A stretch of 64,000 nt of DNA from Cololabis saira (GCF_033807715.1 NC_084591.1:42930868-42994867), one strand, 5' to 3'; positions 50,745 through 63,639 are shown, numbered from the stretch's first letter. Notes: generated from the sequence alone by a model not told the origin. Program-made: numbers and translations.

Positions 50745-52185
50745 TTACAGGTCAGTGAATGCAGGACAGAGTTTGCAAAAACAACAGGTTTTATAGAACC
50801 AGAAACACCAGGCCAAAGCAAAAAATCCATAGAAAAACTCAAACAACACATCAAAGAAAATCAAAAAACAGTGCAGGACACGGTACAGACTAGCAGCGAA
50901 GAAGGGAAAGACAAGATAATATATACTGTTACGGTGTAGGGTTATTGTGGTGGGGTTTTGAGTTTGTTATACTTTTGTCATGCATGTTTCTTCAGTTTTG
51001 CTGTTTTCTAATAAACTCTGGATTCAGTTTAGTGTTGGGGTTCTTAGGTCTTGTCGTGTTTTTCTCTCCTCTGACCAAGTCTGTTTCTGTTCACTTCCTG
51101 TTTTACTTCGAAGGTCCGTCTTTGTCTTGTTTTCTGTTTCCTTGGCCCCATCTTCCTGATTGTTTGCACCTGTGTCTCACCAGCCCCCTGAGTATATATT
51201 GACTTGTCTTTTTGTTTTTCCCTGCTGATCTGTCTGTTTTTCAACCTCTGTTTATCATCCTGGTTGCTGGTCTACCTCGATGGTTAGGGAGAATCTGAAC
51301 TGCAAATGACTTAAATGACTAGATTAGTTAGACCGTTCAGGAGGGCAGCTGGGGGGCCAGGCAGAATAGTGAGACAGTTCAGGCGGTTGGCCTCTGCACC
51401 ATGCCGAAGGCTGAGGTAAATCCAAAGGCTAGCCAGGAGGAGGAACAGCAGGGGCTGGAATGATGGCAGGATCAACCATGGAAGCTGAAGCTGGAGCTGT
51501 AGAGGCATGAGCCAAACAAGCTGCACTTGGTACAGATGAGACAATGGCTAAGACTGGAGCAGGAGTAGGAACAGCAGCAGCCAAAATGATGGCGGAATTA
51601 GGGATGGAGCCCAAAGTTGGAGCTGAGGCAAGAGCCAAAGAAGCTGCAGTCTGAACCAATAAAACTGTTGCTGGAGTAGGAATAAATTAGACCGTGGCAG
51701 AAACAGAAGCAAACGCAGGAGCTGGAACAGATGAGACTTTCGCTGTGTCTGGAGCAGGATCAGATGAGACCAAGGGGCAGGGGCCAGAGTATTCCCCAGT
51801 CAGTGTTTGAATTCTCCTGGTATAAGGCGGCTCCCAGCAAACACTGAGGGGCACTATAACTGGCTGGGGAGGGACCGCTTGATGGTGACGTGTCTGTGCC
51901 TGAATGCTTTTAGGACCTCCTGCAGCCATGCATGTTCCCAAATATAGAGTACTCCTCAAAAATTCAACATGCTCAAAGGAGGTGTCCCTGCTGGATCCAT
52001 GCCTGGCAAGTCCATGCTGTCACAGGTCAGGCCCAGGTCAGACCCAATTGCAGGACAATGACCGGAGACCAGAGTTTGTAAAAACAACAGGTTTTATGGA
52101 ACCAAAGACACCCTGCAAAAACAGGAAATCCAAAGACAAAACTCAAACAACGTACCAAAGACAAATTAACCAGAAAATGAACAGA
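50745..52185 (-). mobile_element. Decayed LTR element with MDPAG leader
   Basis: 52020-52185 and 50755-50930 are related LTR-like pieces (shared CAGAGTTTG.AAAAACAACAGG and ACTCAAACAAC). Minus sense, the right piece ends CCTGACCTGTGACA and is followed by ATGGATCCAGCAGGG (51990-52004), MDPAG, as in the 40.7-kb element. 51340-51890 is a degenerate Ala/Pro-rich tandem region (APASASMVDPAIIPAPAV). Stops and indels throughout. Confidence 0.6.
50935..51290 (+). mobile_element. LTR-like fragment nested in the decayed element
   Basis: TGTTACGGTGTAGGG, CTAATAAACTCTGG and GCACCTGTGTCTCACCAGCC then GAGTATATATTG resemble fish Gypsy LTRs. Ends and target duplication not resolved. Confidence 0.4.
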
Positions 52186-52189
52186 AAAG

Positions 52190-54050
52190 TCTGCAGAAAG
52201 GTTTGCGTCTTACTTTACTGAAAAGGTTGCTACTATCAGTAACCAATTCTCTGAGCCTGTCCATCTCAGCCCACTCCAACCAGCTACTGTTGCCTCTCTC
52301 TGCTCCTTCCGGTATGTAAATGAGGATGTCTAGTCTGCTCAAAACCAACAACCTGTCCTTTTGATCTTGTTCCTACCGACATCCTGCAAAGCATTTTATC
52401 TACTGTCGAACTAGCAATAACCCACATTATCAACTCCTCTCTTAAATCTGGCATCTTTCCCTCTGGCTTCAAACAAGCTCGGTTCACCCCACTGCTGAAA
52501 AAACCTACACTCAACCCTGCCCAGGTTGAAAACTACCGGCTGGTCTCACTGCTCTCGTTCATGTCTAAAATTCTAGAACATGTTGTCTTCAGTCAGAACT
52601 CACAGTTCCTTCACGACAACTGCCTGTATGATCCACATCAGTCTGGCTTCAGGCAGGGCCATTCAACTGAAACTGCCCTTCTGTCAGTTACTGAGTCACT
52701 ACAGGCTGACAGATCCACTGGTCTGTCCTCAGTCCTCATACTGCTTGACCTTTCTGCTGCCTTTGACACGGTCAACCACCACATCCTCCTCTCCACACTC
52801 TCAAAGCTTGGCATTTCAGGATCTGTCCTCCTGTGGTTCATGTCTTACCTCACAGGAAGATCCTTCAGTGTCAAAGCAAGGACTAGTGTCCAGATTGCAT
52901 GAGCTAGCAACAGGGGTGCCACAGGGATCGGTGCTTGGCCCTCTTCTCTTTTCACTATACACCACTTCATTAGGGGAAATCATCAGCTCTCAATGCTATT
53001 CCGATGACATCCGGCTCTTCCTTTCCTTCCCACCTGGCGACACTGCCGTCTCAATGCGAATATCAACTGCTGGATTCCACCACACTTGTGCCCACGTCTT
53101 CTGCTAGGAATCTTGGTGTCATATTAGACAGCCAGCTGACCTTTAAGGACCATGTTGCCTTGGTTTCCCGGTCTTGCCGATTCGCTCTCTACAGCATCAG
53201 GAAAATCAGACCCTACCTGACAGAACATACGGCACAGCTCTGGGTTCAGGCTCTGGTCATGTCACACATTGACTACTGTAATTCCTTGTTGGTCGGCCTT
53301 CCTGCGTGCTCAGTTAAACCTTTGCAGATGATCCACAATGCAGCAGCATGTCTGGTCTTTAACCAGCCCAAGAGAGCTCATGTCACTCTGCTGCTAATCT
53401 CTGCACTGGCTTCCAGTTGCAGCATCAAGTTCAAAGCTCTGCTTCTGGCTACCAAACAATTACCCAAACAGCTCTTTAATACCTTCACTCCTTCATCCAG
53501 AGCTACACTCCCTCTCGACAGCTCCGCTCAGCCAGTGAAAGACGCCTGGTTCTTCCACCACCACGTGGTGTGAAATCAGTCAATGGACTCTTCTCCTCCA
53601 TTGTTCCCCGATGGTAGAACGACCTACCAAACTCTTTCCGATCTACAGGATCTGTACTTACTTTTAAGAGCAAGCTAAAGACTCCGCTCTTTAAGGAGCA
53701 CTTCTGCATCTAGTAAACTTCTCTGCTCATCAGAATTAGTTAGATTTGTCCAGCTCTTTACAGGACTCAGCATTGAGTAAGCTACATGCACTTATGACAA
53801 GATGATTGCATGATGGTGTCTTTTTAGACATAGCCTTCTTGTATAGAGGGACTGTTGCGTTGGGCGTAAAAAAAAAAAAACATTCTAGCAGTGGCATGGC
53901 AGCACCTGTGTCCAACTGGACTCACACCAGTCTGACCAGCACTGATCCAGCTGGATCCTCCTATGTGATTTCTTGCTTGTGTTGTTCTCTCAGATGAAAG
54001 TCACTTTGGATAAAAGCGTCTGCTGAATGACAGTAGTAGTAGTAGTAGTA
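52190..54050 (+). mobile_element. L2-type LINE, frameshifted and internally deleted
   Basis: In order: YFTEKVATISNQFSEPVHLS, MSKILEHVVFSQN, HQSGFRQGHSTETALLSV, LLDLSAAFDTVNHHILLSTL, ATGVPQGSVLGPLLFSLYTT, CYSDDIRLFLS (YADD changed to YSDD), [20 protein letters not shown] and SHIDYCNSLLVGLP. The RT is spread over three frames with a deletion after YSDD. The 3' tail is TTGGATAAAAGCGTCTGCTG plus (AGT)n. Confidence 0.88.
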
Positions 54051-54194
54051 GTGGTAAGTGGCAAAGTGGAAGCCAGAAGAGAAGATTTATGGGTGTGGTG
54101 AAAGAGGTAATATTACTAGCTGGTGTCAGAGTGGAAGAGGCAGAAGAGAAGCCGATGACATGGGTCAGATGGAAAAATGAATGAAAGTAACACA

Positions 54195-54590
54195 CAGCTC
54201 ATGAATATCTCGAATTACCAGTCGGTTTACGTTCCTACTCTCATCTATGGTCAGGAGCTGTGGGTAATGAGCCCAAAGAATCAGACCAATACAAGCGTTG
54301 GAAACAAATTTCCTCTGCAGGGTGTCCTGGCTCTCCCTTAGAGAAAGGGTGAGAGCCCGGTCATCTGGGAGGGGCTCAGAGTAGAACTGCAGCTCCTCCG
54401 CATCAATAGGAGCCAGATGAGGTGGCTCAGGCATCTGGTGAGGATGGCTCCTGGTGAGAGACCCAGGACACGCTGGAGAGACTCAGACTCAGCTGGCCTG
54501 GGAAACACGTTGGGATCCCCCCAGATGAGCGGGACAAAGTGGTCAGGGAGCAGGAGCTCTGGGCTATCTAAGATAGATTCGTAGATAGAC
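54195..54590 (+). mobile_element. RTE-like LINE C-terminal remnant
   Basis: Broken frames read LPVYVPTLIYGQELWVMSPK, LPLRERVRARSS and GHAGETQTQLAWETRWDPPR, the C-terminal tail of RTE-type ORF2. Stops present. Confidence 0.65.
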
Positions 54591-55986
54591 TAGGAATCTT
54601 CGTCATTACTATTTTGTCCACCAATTGTATGATGAATAATGTCATTAAGAACTAATCTGCAATTTCCATCTTTTTAGGTTATAAACATTTGTAAATATGT
54701 ACATGCAAAATAGATTTCAAGTGATGGGTGAACATATTTGAAATCAGCTATGATGTTATATCATCTAGTATGCATCAAACCTTTTCAGTCTCAGTCTTCA
54801 GCTGTGACAGCATTTTTTTTAAATTATAATACAGGAATATATATCACTTCCTGATCCTCACATATCATTTTTAGACATCATTCAGTGCTGAAAGAAGAGA
54901 GGGAGAGGCAAAGGCATATTTTCTCAGTGTGAATTGTGAAGAGGAATGTCATTGAATTTGGGTGTTTTTTTCATGGGCCAGCCTCTTTTGTTTGGAGGCT
55001 AAGGAAGTCTATTGTGAGGGCAGACACCCAAAGAAAAGAGGAGAGCTTAAAGCCGTTGTCTGCCAGTGCTTCTGCAGCACTCTGGCCCTAAAAGAACTTG
55101 AATGAAGTTCTGCCATCGGAAGCAGCTGGCCTGAAACAAGAAACAATACCAATGGGCAACTTTAAAGACGAGCGACAATTAAAAATGCAGCTTCACTATA
55201 TTAATTATGCATTCATGTTTTTGTCTTGGCTTTTTTCTTTTTTTTGATTTAGAGAAGGGAGAAGGGGGAGCTGAGTTTTAACATTCAACAGGTCAGAAGC
55301 AGAAAGAGATTACAGGAAAGAAACAATAAATGTAAATTTGTCCTCAAATGCTGCTGGTGAAAATGCATCGAGGGAGAAATGTGTGTTTGCTGTTGAATGT
55401 GAATTTAAGGGGATTATAGACAAAAAGCAACCTGGGCAGAAAGCAAAAAAAAAAGAGAACGAAAGAAAGAAAAAGAAAACACCATGGCATTGACCAAGCC
55501 TCAGTGAAAAGAACCTATAAAACAGTAGTGAATAAAAAAAGCAGAATGTTAGAGTTTAGTGGAACTGTTGGTTTCATTTCACAGAGCATGTTGCTAGGAA
55601 GCCCAGCCTTACACGACAGAGTTGCACTTTGCAGGCTTTTTTTGAAGGGCTTTTCCACTCTCTCCTCCCTCGGTTGCAGGCAAAACACACATAAAGCAGC
55701 TTTCAAAAGGCATTGAGGTAAATTTCTGCTGGCACATGTCTCTGTCAGGTGGCTCTATTGTGGTCCATGACACCAGCAAAAAGGTTTTTTTTACATCAGT
55801 GAGAACGTCTGAAAAAAAAGAAGCTCAAACCTTTGAAATATTGTTCTGTTTTACCTTGTTCACGACACACCCACAGGATAAAGGGCTGTGGAATTATGGA
55901 GTCACCCCTTACTGCCTAAGCAGAAAACTGTACAGGTGAAATTACAGATTATCAATGATTGTATTTGAAATGTACTTCCTGATGTA
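54591..55986. other. Unassigned spacer
   Basis: Unique-looking DNA, purine-rich near 55240-55500. No gene recognised. Confidence 0.4.
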
Positions 55987-56374
55987 CACTGCAAAAACTC
56001 AAAATAATACCAGAAATATTTGTCTTATTTCTAGTTAAAATGTCTCATTTTTAGTCAGAAAATCTCATTACACTTAAAACAAGAGTCATTACCAGAAAAA
56101 TAACTTGTTATTTGACAATTTTCACCTGTTTCAAGTAAATTTTCACTTAAAATAGGTAGAAAAATCTGCCAGTGGAACAAGATTTTTTTGCTTGTAATGA
56201 GAAGATAAATCTTTACTTGAAACAGAAAATTTACTTGAAACAGGTGAAAATTGTCAAATAAGTTATTTTTCTGGTCATTACTCTTTTTTTAAGTGTAATG
56301 AGATTTTTTGACTTAAAATGAGACATTTTAACTAGAAAAAAAATTTTGAATTGAATTTGTGAGTTTTTGCAGTC
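55987..56374. mobile_element. Palindromic CACTGCAAAAA MITE
   Basis: CACTGCAAAAACTCAAAATA to GAGTTTTTGCAGTC with TA on both sides. Small internal deletion near 56210. Confidence 0.87.
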
Positions 56375-57590
56375 TAACTGTTGCTAAGGATCGATCATAT
56401 AGAAGTTGGAACAATATGGAATATGCAAAGTGATATGAAACACTTTTACTTTCATTTCCTTTCTTGCAGAGAGTATGAACCAACAATATTTAATTTCTTA
56501 TCTCATTATTTGTTGATGGACATCAGCGTTTGCATCTTGAGACTAAAACACATTCTAAATAAAACGGGTTCAGGTGTAATTGGTGTTAGTAAGATGGTAA
56601 AAACAGAAATCAGGGTCATGTCTGGTTTCGATGATGAATTTGTCACAAAAGCAATTTTTATGAAAGGCTGAATCTTAGGAACAAAGATGACAGGTAGAGG
56701 CAGAGGATCTCCCTACTTTAAACAGAGGTGTGGGGAAATCATTGAAATAATTAAAAACAATATTTCTCAGTGAGTGAGTGCAAAATATTTGCATATCTCC
56801 CCTTCCACAGAACAGTTTAAGCGCTTAAACATTAAACATCTTAAGGAATCTGGAGGAATTTTGTCCATAAGGCCAAAGACAAAAGTCTAACTGGATCCTT
56901 CAGACACAACTGGATAAAAAAAAATCACTTTGGTAAGCCTTTGTAAAAAATATAGAGGTAGATTGATAAATAATACTTGAAAATTCCCTGTGCAAAAGAA
57001 AATGGGCCTTAAAATGTTTGTCAACATCTCTGGGCTCTGAGTTATTAGGAATGGGCCACTATAAAGTAGAAAAGTGAGGCCCAAATCTATTGACAGGTAT
57101 AAAAACATCAATAAATTACAAAAAGGTAGGCTACTTATATAGTGTGCAATGAGCACCAGTAGTAAGTGTAGTGGATGATTCTTGGATATTTATTGTGAAT
57201 GATTGTTTCAGGGTTTGGGGGGTAAAAGAAGGTTTGCAGTCTGTTGGGATGTGTAACTTTTACCATTTTCCTGAGGGCAGAAATTCCAAAAGATGATGAC
57301 CAGGATGAGAAGTTTAATCAATGATGGTTTCTTCTTATGTAATACTGGTTGTTGAAGAGCTGAGTCCACAATTCTTGGGTCAGATTTTAAGTATGAGCCC
57401 TCTTGTTCGCCACTGTACACCCTGCATACCACGCTGTGAAGACGTGTTTGAGTGCTCTCTATTACTGAGTGGTAGAATGAGAGCATGAGTCCGTGACAGA
57501 GGTTGGACTTTTATAGGACTCACAAGAAGTGAAAAGCTGCTGTGTTTTTTTAAACACAGCTGTTGACCAGGAGAGGGTGTCACGTTTAAA
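56375..57590. other. Unassigned spacer
   Basis: 56720-56880 (GGGGAAATCATTGAAATAAT, AAGGAATCTGGAGGAATTTT) resembles a decayed DNA transposon coding piece, but I cannot place its ends. Confidence 0.35.
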
Positions 57591-57599
57591 ACTGGACCG

Positions 57600-57770
57600 T
57601 GGACAGTCCACGTTTATGAAGATGGGAAAGGGACAAACTGGATTCATTAAAGATCATAATTTACACATATTACTAAACACAATCCAAGTTTTTCAACATC
57701 CGTTTTTAAATGTTGTAGTTCTCTCTCTGGAGGCCGAGAAAGCATTTCACCAGGTATCAGTTGTCAAGTG
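57600..57770 (+). mobile_element. L1-like LINE reverse transcriptase scrap
   Basis: Reads GQTGFIKDHNLHILLNTIQV then NVVVLSLEAEKAFHQV, matching the L1-type RT pattern QTGFIKGR ... SLDAEKAFD with the key D replaced by H. About 55 codons only. Confidence 0.65.
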
Positions 57771-57929
57771 ACTTGAAAGCCTTTAAGGGGTGCTTGGACA
57801 TCTCTTCCTCAATCATCCAGGGGTTCTGGTTTGGACAGCTTTCAATGTGCTTCTTCAGTTACATTTCCAGTGCAGGCTGGTGATGTAAGTCAGGACAGTT
57901 TGTGTTTAAACTTTCCAACTGGATTCTCA

Positions 57930-58050
57930 GCAGTCTGACCAGCACTGATCCAGCTGTACCCTCCTATGTGATTTCTTGCTTGTGTTGTTCTCTCAGATGT
58001 AAGTTGCTTTGGATAAAAGTGGCTGCGAAATGACAGTCATAATAGTAGTA
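57930..58050 (+). mobile_element. L2 LINE 3' tail fragment
   Basis: Nearly identical to the last 115 bp of the 52.2-kb LINE (CAGTCTGACCAGCACTGATC through TTGGATAAAAG) with a shorter (AGT)n tail. Confidence 0.8.
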
Positions 58051-58189
58051 GTGTTTATTCACCTAAGTCCTGTTACTCATCACCACTAGTCCTTTAAAAA
58101 AAAATAAATGTCTAGTAACTGACAAACAGCTCCCTCAGGCCAGGCTTGATTTGTTTTCATTGGAAGACTTTCTATTATCGTGAGGTACA

Positions 58190-58330
58190 GCAAGGCAAGG
58201 CAAAACACGTTTATTTGTATAGCACAATTCAACAAGGTGATTAAAAGTGCTTTACAAAGACATTAAAACATCATATAGTAGAAAAAAAGCACAATTTAAA
58301 GTTTAAACCAAAAAAAAGAAACTCAATAGA
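58190..58330 (-). mobile_element. LINE 3' tail fragment
   Basis: + strand AAGGCAAGGCAAAACACG then TTTATTTGTATAGCACA, the same tail family as 26463-26905, inverted. Confidence 0.65.
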
Positions 58331-59400
58331 TAAAATCAGTAGTTAAAATCTGATTAAGTTTTGAAACTCAAGCTTAAAAGTGTGATATTAGAATCCATGT
58401 GTGTCACTGACATTTCACATGATGGAGGTTAGCAAATATTTAGCATATTATTCTGCATGCACCAAACAATGATATAAGACCATGTTACCATTTAATAAAC
58501 TTCGATGAGCCTTAACTGTCATGGTTTTGGTAGTCTTTGACCGAAATGCACAAAGCTCTCAGAGGAACGTTTAGTGAAAGGGTTTTATTGAACAATTAAT
58601 GCGAATGGCTTAGCTAGCTCAGGGGAATTCTGGTACTTGGGACTGTGGTTTCATTTGATGATAATGGGTGGAATCCAGAGGAGGGGGAAGTGGGATCCTG
58701 GGATGAGTATACTGCCTGGTTGTGCCAGGAGGACGCTGATGTTGCGTGGGACCGGTTTGGATGGAGGAACATTGGAGGGTGGACAGGTCGCGCTCTAAGG
58801 ATGATCTCTGGAGGATGAAGGCTGCCAGCCGTGGGTATGAAGGATCCAAAGGTTTTAGTTTCTCTGATTAGGGTTTGCAAGAAAGCTGCTCAGGTGAGAT
58901 TTCCACATGAGAGGGTTTTTCTCGCGGGAGCTCGGGGGAATTCCAAAGGAGTTCTTGAAGGAGACACGAGAGGTCAACAAATACTAAAACAAGATGTTTG
59001 AAAATCACAAGAGACACAACGGGCTTACGTTTTACCATAAGGTTCAACACTCAATTGACAAGGGACTGGCAGCCAGCTTCAGGTGAACATAGGTTGTCTC
59101 CAGGTGTGCAGATCCACCCTCCAGGTAACGGTCTCATGGCGCCCTCCGGTGGAAACCTGGAGGATGACACTGACTACACAGAATCCCTCAGATCCCTGGC
59201 AATTTGACCACTGATGGATCATATGAATAAACACTGCTCATATTGTCACAGTTTTACTTCTGCCGTGAAAGGCTGTATCCTAACATTCACATAAATTGCA
59301 TTTTGGCATACATTTTTAGAGACCAATTACAGCCCCCGATGGGGCATTGTCATTCCCCCACAGTAAAAGCCTCAGCAGCAGGTCAGCAGTGGAGACCAAT
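58331..59400. other. Unassigned; possible decayed LTR-type sequence
   Basis: 58517-59250 starts TGTCATGGTTTTGG and has LTR-like composition (GGGTTTTATTGAACA), but I find no matching second LTR or target duplication. Confidence 0.3.
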
Positions 59401-59409
59401 CTGATGGGA

Positions 59410-59905
59410 CCTGATGGTTTCTGTGAGAAGAAAGCCAATCCACACAGACCCTGCTGCCAATTGTCCTTCTTTGCCTGTCCGTAGACTCTCCCACTGGCTG
59501 ACTTTTATTTATAAATCCATTTTGGGACGTCTCCCTACATGTTTGTGCGTGCAAATGTGTAGAAACGTCAGCCATTATGAACCTGCGCTCACAGAACTTT
59601 ATTCAAATGCAGGTCCTGAGAGCCAGAACTGAACTGGGTAAAAAGGCGTTCAAGTTTTCTGCCCCCTCAACCTGGAATGATGCGCAGAAGGACTTGAAAT
59701 TGGTTAAATTAGCTCTCTCGGTTCTTGTGACGGCCCCGTTGTGTAAATTTTACTATTGTTTTACTATTGTTTCCCCGGATTGTGTGACTGACTGTCTGTG
59801 TTTGTTTGTATGTATTGTTTTTATGCTGCCATTTGGGCCAGGTCACTCTTGAAAAAGTGGTTTTAATCTCAATGAGTTTTTTTACCTGGTTAAATAAAGG
59901 ATATA
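59410..59905 (+). mobile_element. LINE C-terminal and 3' UTR remnant
   Basis: Reads RARTELGKKAFKFSAPSTWN then DAQKDLK, the ORF2 C-terminus. It continues to a 3' UTR ending TTTAATCTCAATGAG and ACCTGGTTAAATAAAGG, a familiar fish LINE tail. The Tc1 element is inserted in this tail. Confidence 0.78.
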
Positions 59906-61540
59906 CAGTCAGTCCGGAAAGTATTCAGAACGCTTCACTTTTCCCCACATTCTTTTATGTTACAGCCCTATTGATAATAGGAATACATTCTTTTTTTTTT
60001 CTCTCAGAATTCTACACAAAATACCCCATAATGACAACATGAAAGAAGTTTTGTTGTGATTTTTGTAAATTTATAAAAAATAAAAAACTATAAATATCAC
60101 CTGTGATATTCAAGTATTCAGAACGTTTGTCATGAAGCTCAAAATTGAGCTCTGGTTCATTCGCTTTCCACTGATCTCGCTCAAGTTGTTTCTACAGCTT
60201 AATCGGAGTCCACCTGTGGTAAAGTCAGTTGATTGGACTTGATTTGGAAAGACACACACCTGTCTATATAAGCTCTCACAGTTGGCAGTGCATGTTGCAA
60301 CACAAACCAAGTCAAAAGAATTGTCTTCAGACCTCCGAAACAGGATTGTTTCGAGGCACAAATCTGGGGAAGGGTACAGAAACATTTCTGCTGCTTTGAA
60401 GGTCCCAGTGAGCACTGTGGTCTGCATCATCCTTAAATGGAAGAAGTTTGGAACCACCAGGAATCTCCCTAGAGCTGGCTGCCCGTCTAAGCTGAGCAAC
60501 CGGGGGAGAAGGGCCTTAGTCAGAGAGGTGACCAAGAACACTATGGTCACTCTGTCAGAGCTCCAGCGTTCCTCTGTGGAGAGAGGAGAAACTTCAAGAA
60601 GGACAACCATCTCTGCAGCAATCCACTCAGGCTTGTATGGTAGAGTGGCCAGGCGCAAGCCCCTCCTTACTAAAAAGCACATGGCAGCCCGACTGGAGTT
60701 TGCCAAAAGGCACCTGAAGGACTCTCAGACCATGAGAAAAAAAATCCTCTGGTCTGATGAGACAAAGATTGAACTATTTGGCATGAATTCCACACGTTGT
60801 GTTTGGAGGAGACCAGGCACCGCCTATCACCTGGAGAACACCATCCCTACAGTGAAGCATGGTGGTGGCAGCATCATGCTGTGGGGGTGTTTTTCATCAG
60901 CAGGACCTGGGTGACTAGTCAGGCTTGAGGGAAAGATGAATGCAGCCATGTACAGAGACATCTTGGATGAAAACTTGATCCAGAGTGCTGTTGACCTCAG
61001 ACTAGGACGACGCTTCATCTTTCAGCAGGACAACGACCCAAAGCACACAGCCAAAATATCAAAGGAGTGGCTTCAGAACAACCATGCCAATGTCCTTGAG
61101 TGGCCCAGCCAGAGCCCAGACCTGAATCCCATCCAACATCTCTGGAGAGATCTGAAAATGGCTGTACACCGACGCTCCCCATCCAACCTGATGGAGCTTG
61201 AGAGGGTCTGTATGGAAGAATGGGCAAAACTGCCCAAGAATAGGTGTGCCAAACTTGTAGCAACCTATTCAAAAAGACTTGAGGCTGTAATTGCTGCCAG
61301 AGGAGCTTCTACAAAGTATTAAGCAAACGTTATAAATACTTATGCTCATATGATTTCTTGTTATTTTCATTTTTAATAAATTTACAAAAGTCGCATCAAA
61401 ACTTCTTTCATGTTGTCATTATGGGGTGTTTTGTGTAGAATTCTGAGAAAGAAAATGAATGTATTCCTATTATCAATAGGGCTGTAACATAAAAGAATGT
61501 GGGAAAAGTGAAGCGTTCTGAATACTTTCCGGACTGACTG
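59906..61540 (+). mobile_element. Tc1-like transposon, full length
   Basis: 1635 bp, CAGTCAGTCCGGAAAGTATT to the exact inverse, flanked by TA (59904-59905, 61541-61542). Inverted repeats run about 180 bp (59906-60090 and 61363-61540) with few differences. Between them lies one transposase frame, broken by a single stop. Confidence 0.95.
60282..61322 (+). pseudogene. Tc1-like transposase with one stop and a DDE change
   Basis: Acts by cut-and-paste at TA. From the ATG at 60282 one frame runs through HTH-type sequence (SGEGYRNISAALKVPVSTVV), a linker (GCPSKLSNRGRRALVREV) and the first catalytic motif WSDETKIELFG. TGA at 60912-60914 then breaks the frame. It resumes in the same frame to [13 protein letters not shown] (second D) and [11 protein letters not shown]. 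The third catalytic residue, normally E exactly 34 residues after the second D, is Q (CAA at 61134-61136). Relatives usually have R at the stop, so CGA to TGA (CpG decay) is likely. 347 codons including both stops, usual for Tc1. Confidence 0.93.
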
Positions 61541-61542
61541 TA

Positions 61543-63639
61543 TACCCCATATCAGGATCCACGGTGCCTAAATGATCTATCGCTAACATCCCAGTACCCG
61601 ACACTCCCCAGGACCGGTGTCTGGTACTGAGATTTTATGCAGTTTGCAAGAGCCAAAAACATTCATATAAATGCTAGGATGTACTGTTTTACCGTAACTA
61701 AGAATTTTCTTCTAATTAAATAGGTCTGTACAACTGAATTAAAGAAAGAAATAACTCTTTTGTTTAGATAATCAGAACGAACATGATGAATTTGGTGTCA
61801 TAAGTTCATTATGAAGGTCATTCATCCAGGTCATGCTTTTACTGAGATGGACCTCAGCCCACCACAAACTGGAACACAGTACTGTTTTTTTTTTTTTTTT
61901 TTTTTTCAATAAGTGCTGCTTGGCACTGGAACCTGAATCCAAATTTAACACAGGTCAAAATAGTCTTTAACACCCCAACATGCTGCACTAGTGCAATATT
62001 ATAGCTCTGTCCCTGCTGGATAAAGTAGCTCAATCAAATTCATAGGAAACAGATAGAGCACAACACGGAGTGGACACGGCAGCGTGCAGTAAAGCAGGTT
62101 TCTATGTCAAACAGAAAGCAATCGGAGATCAATTCCCATAATCTTTGTGGAGGTGGGATAATGTTCAGTAGATAATGAATTGAGCACAGGGCAAATGTTG
62201 AATAAATCTGTATTTTTAGATCATCTATATGGAAACATAATTTTTTTACAATTAAAACAAAATTGATAGAAAAGCGAAATGAAAACTGAGAGAAAAAAAG
62301 AAATACAACGCAAAATCAATTGGGTGCCATTAAAACCCTGCAGAGCGGTCCGGGGTGATGCTACTAGGGCCTGTTTCATTACCAACACGTTCAGATAAGA
62401 ACTGCAAAGTGAGAAATAGCTAAATAAACACTTTTTCAGTTGTTTTTTTATCATCATTATTTTACTCTTACAAGTTAAAAAGGTTATTTGTTTGAAGAAC
62501 TTTCCCGTTTGAAATCCTAGCTGGTTTAATAGGCTAGAGTGAGCCATTTAAATCCAGCCTGCCTTTTCTCATCCCTGGGGTGTGCCTTGCCCATTCTCTC
62601 TTTATCCAGGTAAGCTCTTTTGACAGCTGGACATTTCTGATGTATGAATTCTGTAAACCAGCGTAATAGCTTCAAGATGGTTTTGCTTTCCTGCTCTAGC
62701 TCAAACTAATTTCAGCCAACATTCATGACAACACATCGTGTACTGCAGAAAAGGGTCAGAGTTCATTTGCATTGGCAGCATGTGTTTCAAATACAAGTCC
62801 AACTGCATGAATGAGTGACTGAATGCAAAGCTCATTAGTCCTGCAGGAGAATGTGAGAGGGGAGTGAAAGATCGCACGGTTGCAGCGAACTTGGAATTGC
62901 TTCAGCACATTCCTACTCTTTATTAAGATAATCTGGAAACTCATCTAGCCCAAAATAGGATGTTCTTTCATTATGTGTGTGTGTGTTTGTGTGTGTGTGT
63001 GCAGGCAAAGGTCTAATACAGAACATATCGGCCCTCTTCTCTGCTGAAAAAGAACTTCTTGTCCGTTGAGAGTCCACTTAGTGCTCTTATACTCTCGTCA
63101 ATGTGCAGATAAAAGTAAATCAGACCTGCTGTTGTGTGAAGCCTCCTCCACTGAAGAGGCTGGAGGGGAGGCATTTTGCGTCGATGCTGGTATGCAGAGG
63201 AGCTTGGATGGACAAAGACACCGGTAATAACAGTTAATCTTCGAAAGGGTTCAATGACTGCCAACCAACAAACCGCCCCAAATAGCCAGCAGCCATTCAG
63301 AGCGTTTGTAACAATGGCAGCCAAACATCAAAGACGGAGCGGGAGTGAACCGGCTGGTTCCCATCACCTAAGTCAACAAGGTCTCAGCAGAAAGTAAACA
63401 CCAAGACTTAACAGAGGCTGGCACAGTCATATTGGTCTTACAGATTACATTTAGACTCTGAAATTTTTCATAAATCCTGTTTCTTGATGATAATTAGTTT
63501 TGAAAAATACCACTGGAAGAAGCTGATTTTTCTTAGTGTACTGTCACTGTCTGTGTTCTGTCAGGTTGGATCATGCATCTTGACCTCCTGTCTGATCTTG
63601 TAGAGTTACCAGAATTGTGTTCTTTAATCTCTAAGAACA
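61543..63639. other. Unassigned right flank
   Basis: Unique-looking sequence with a T run near 61886-61906 and a (TG)n tract at 62976-63001. 62700-63400 is more GC-balanced and could contain conserved non-coding DNA. No exon recognised. Confidence 0.4.
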
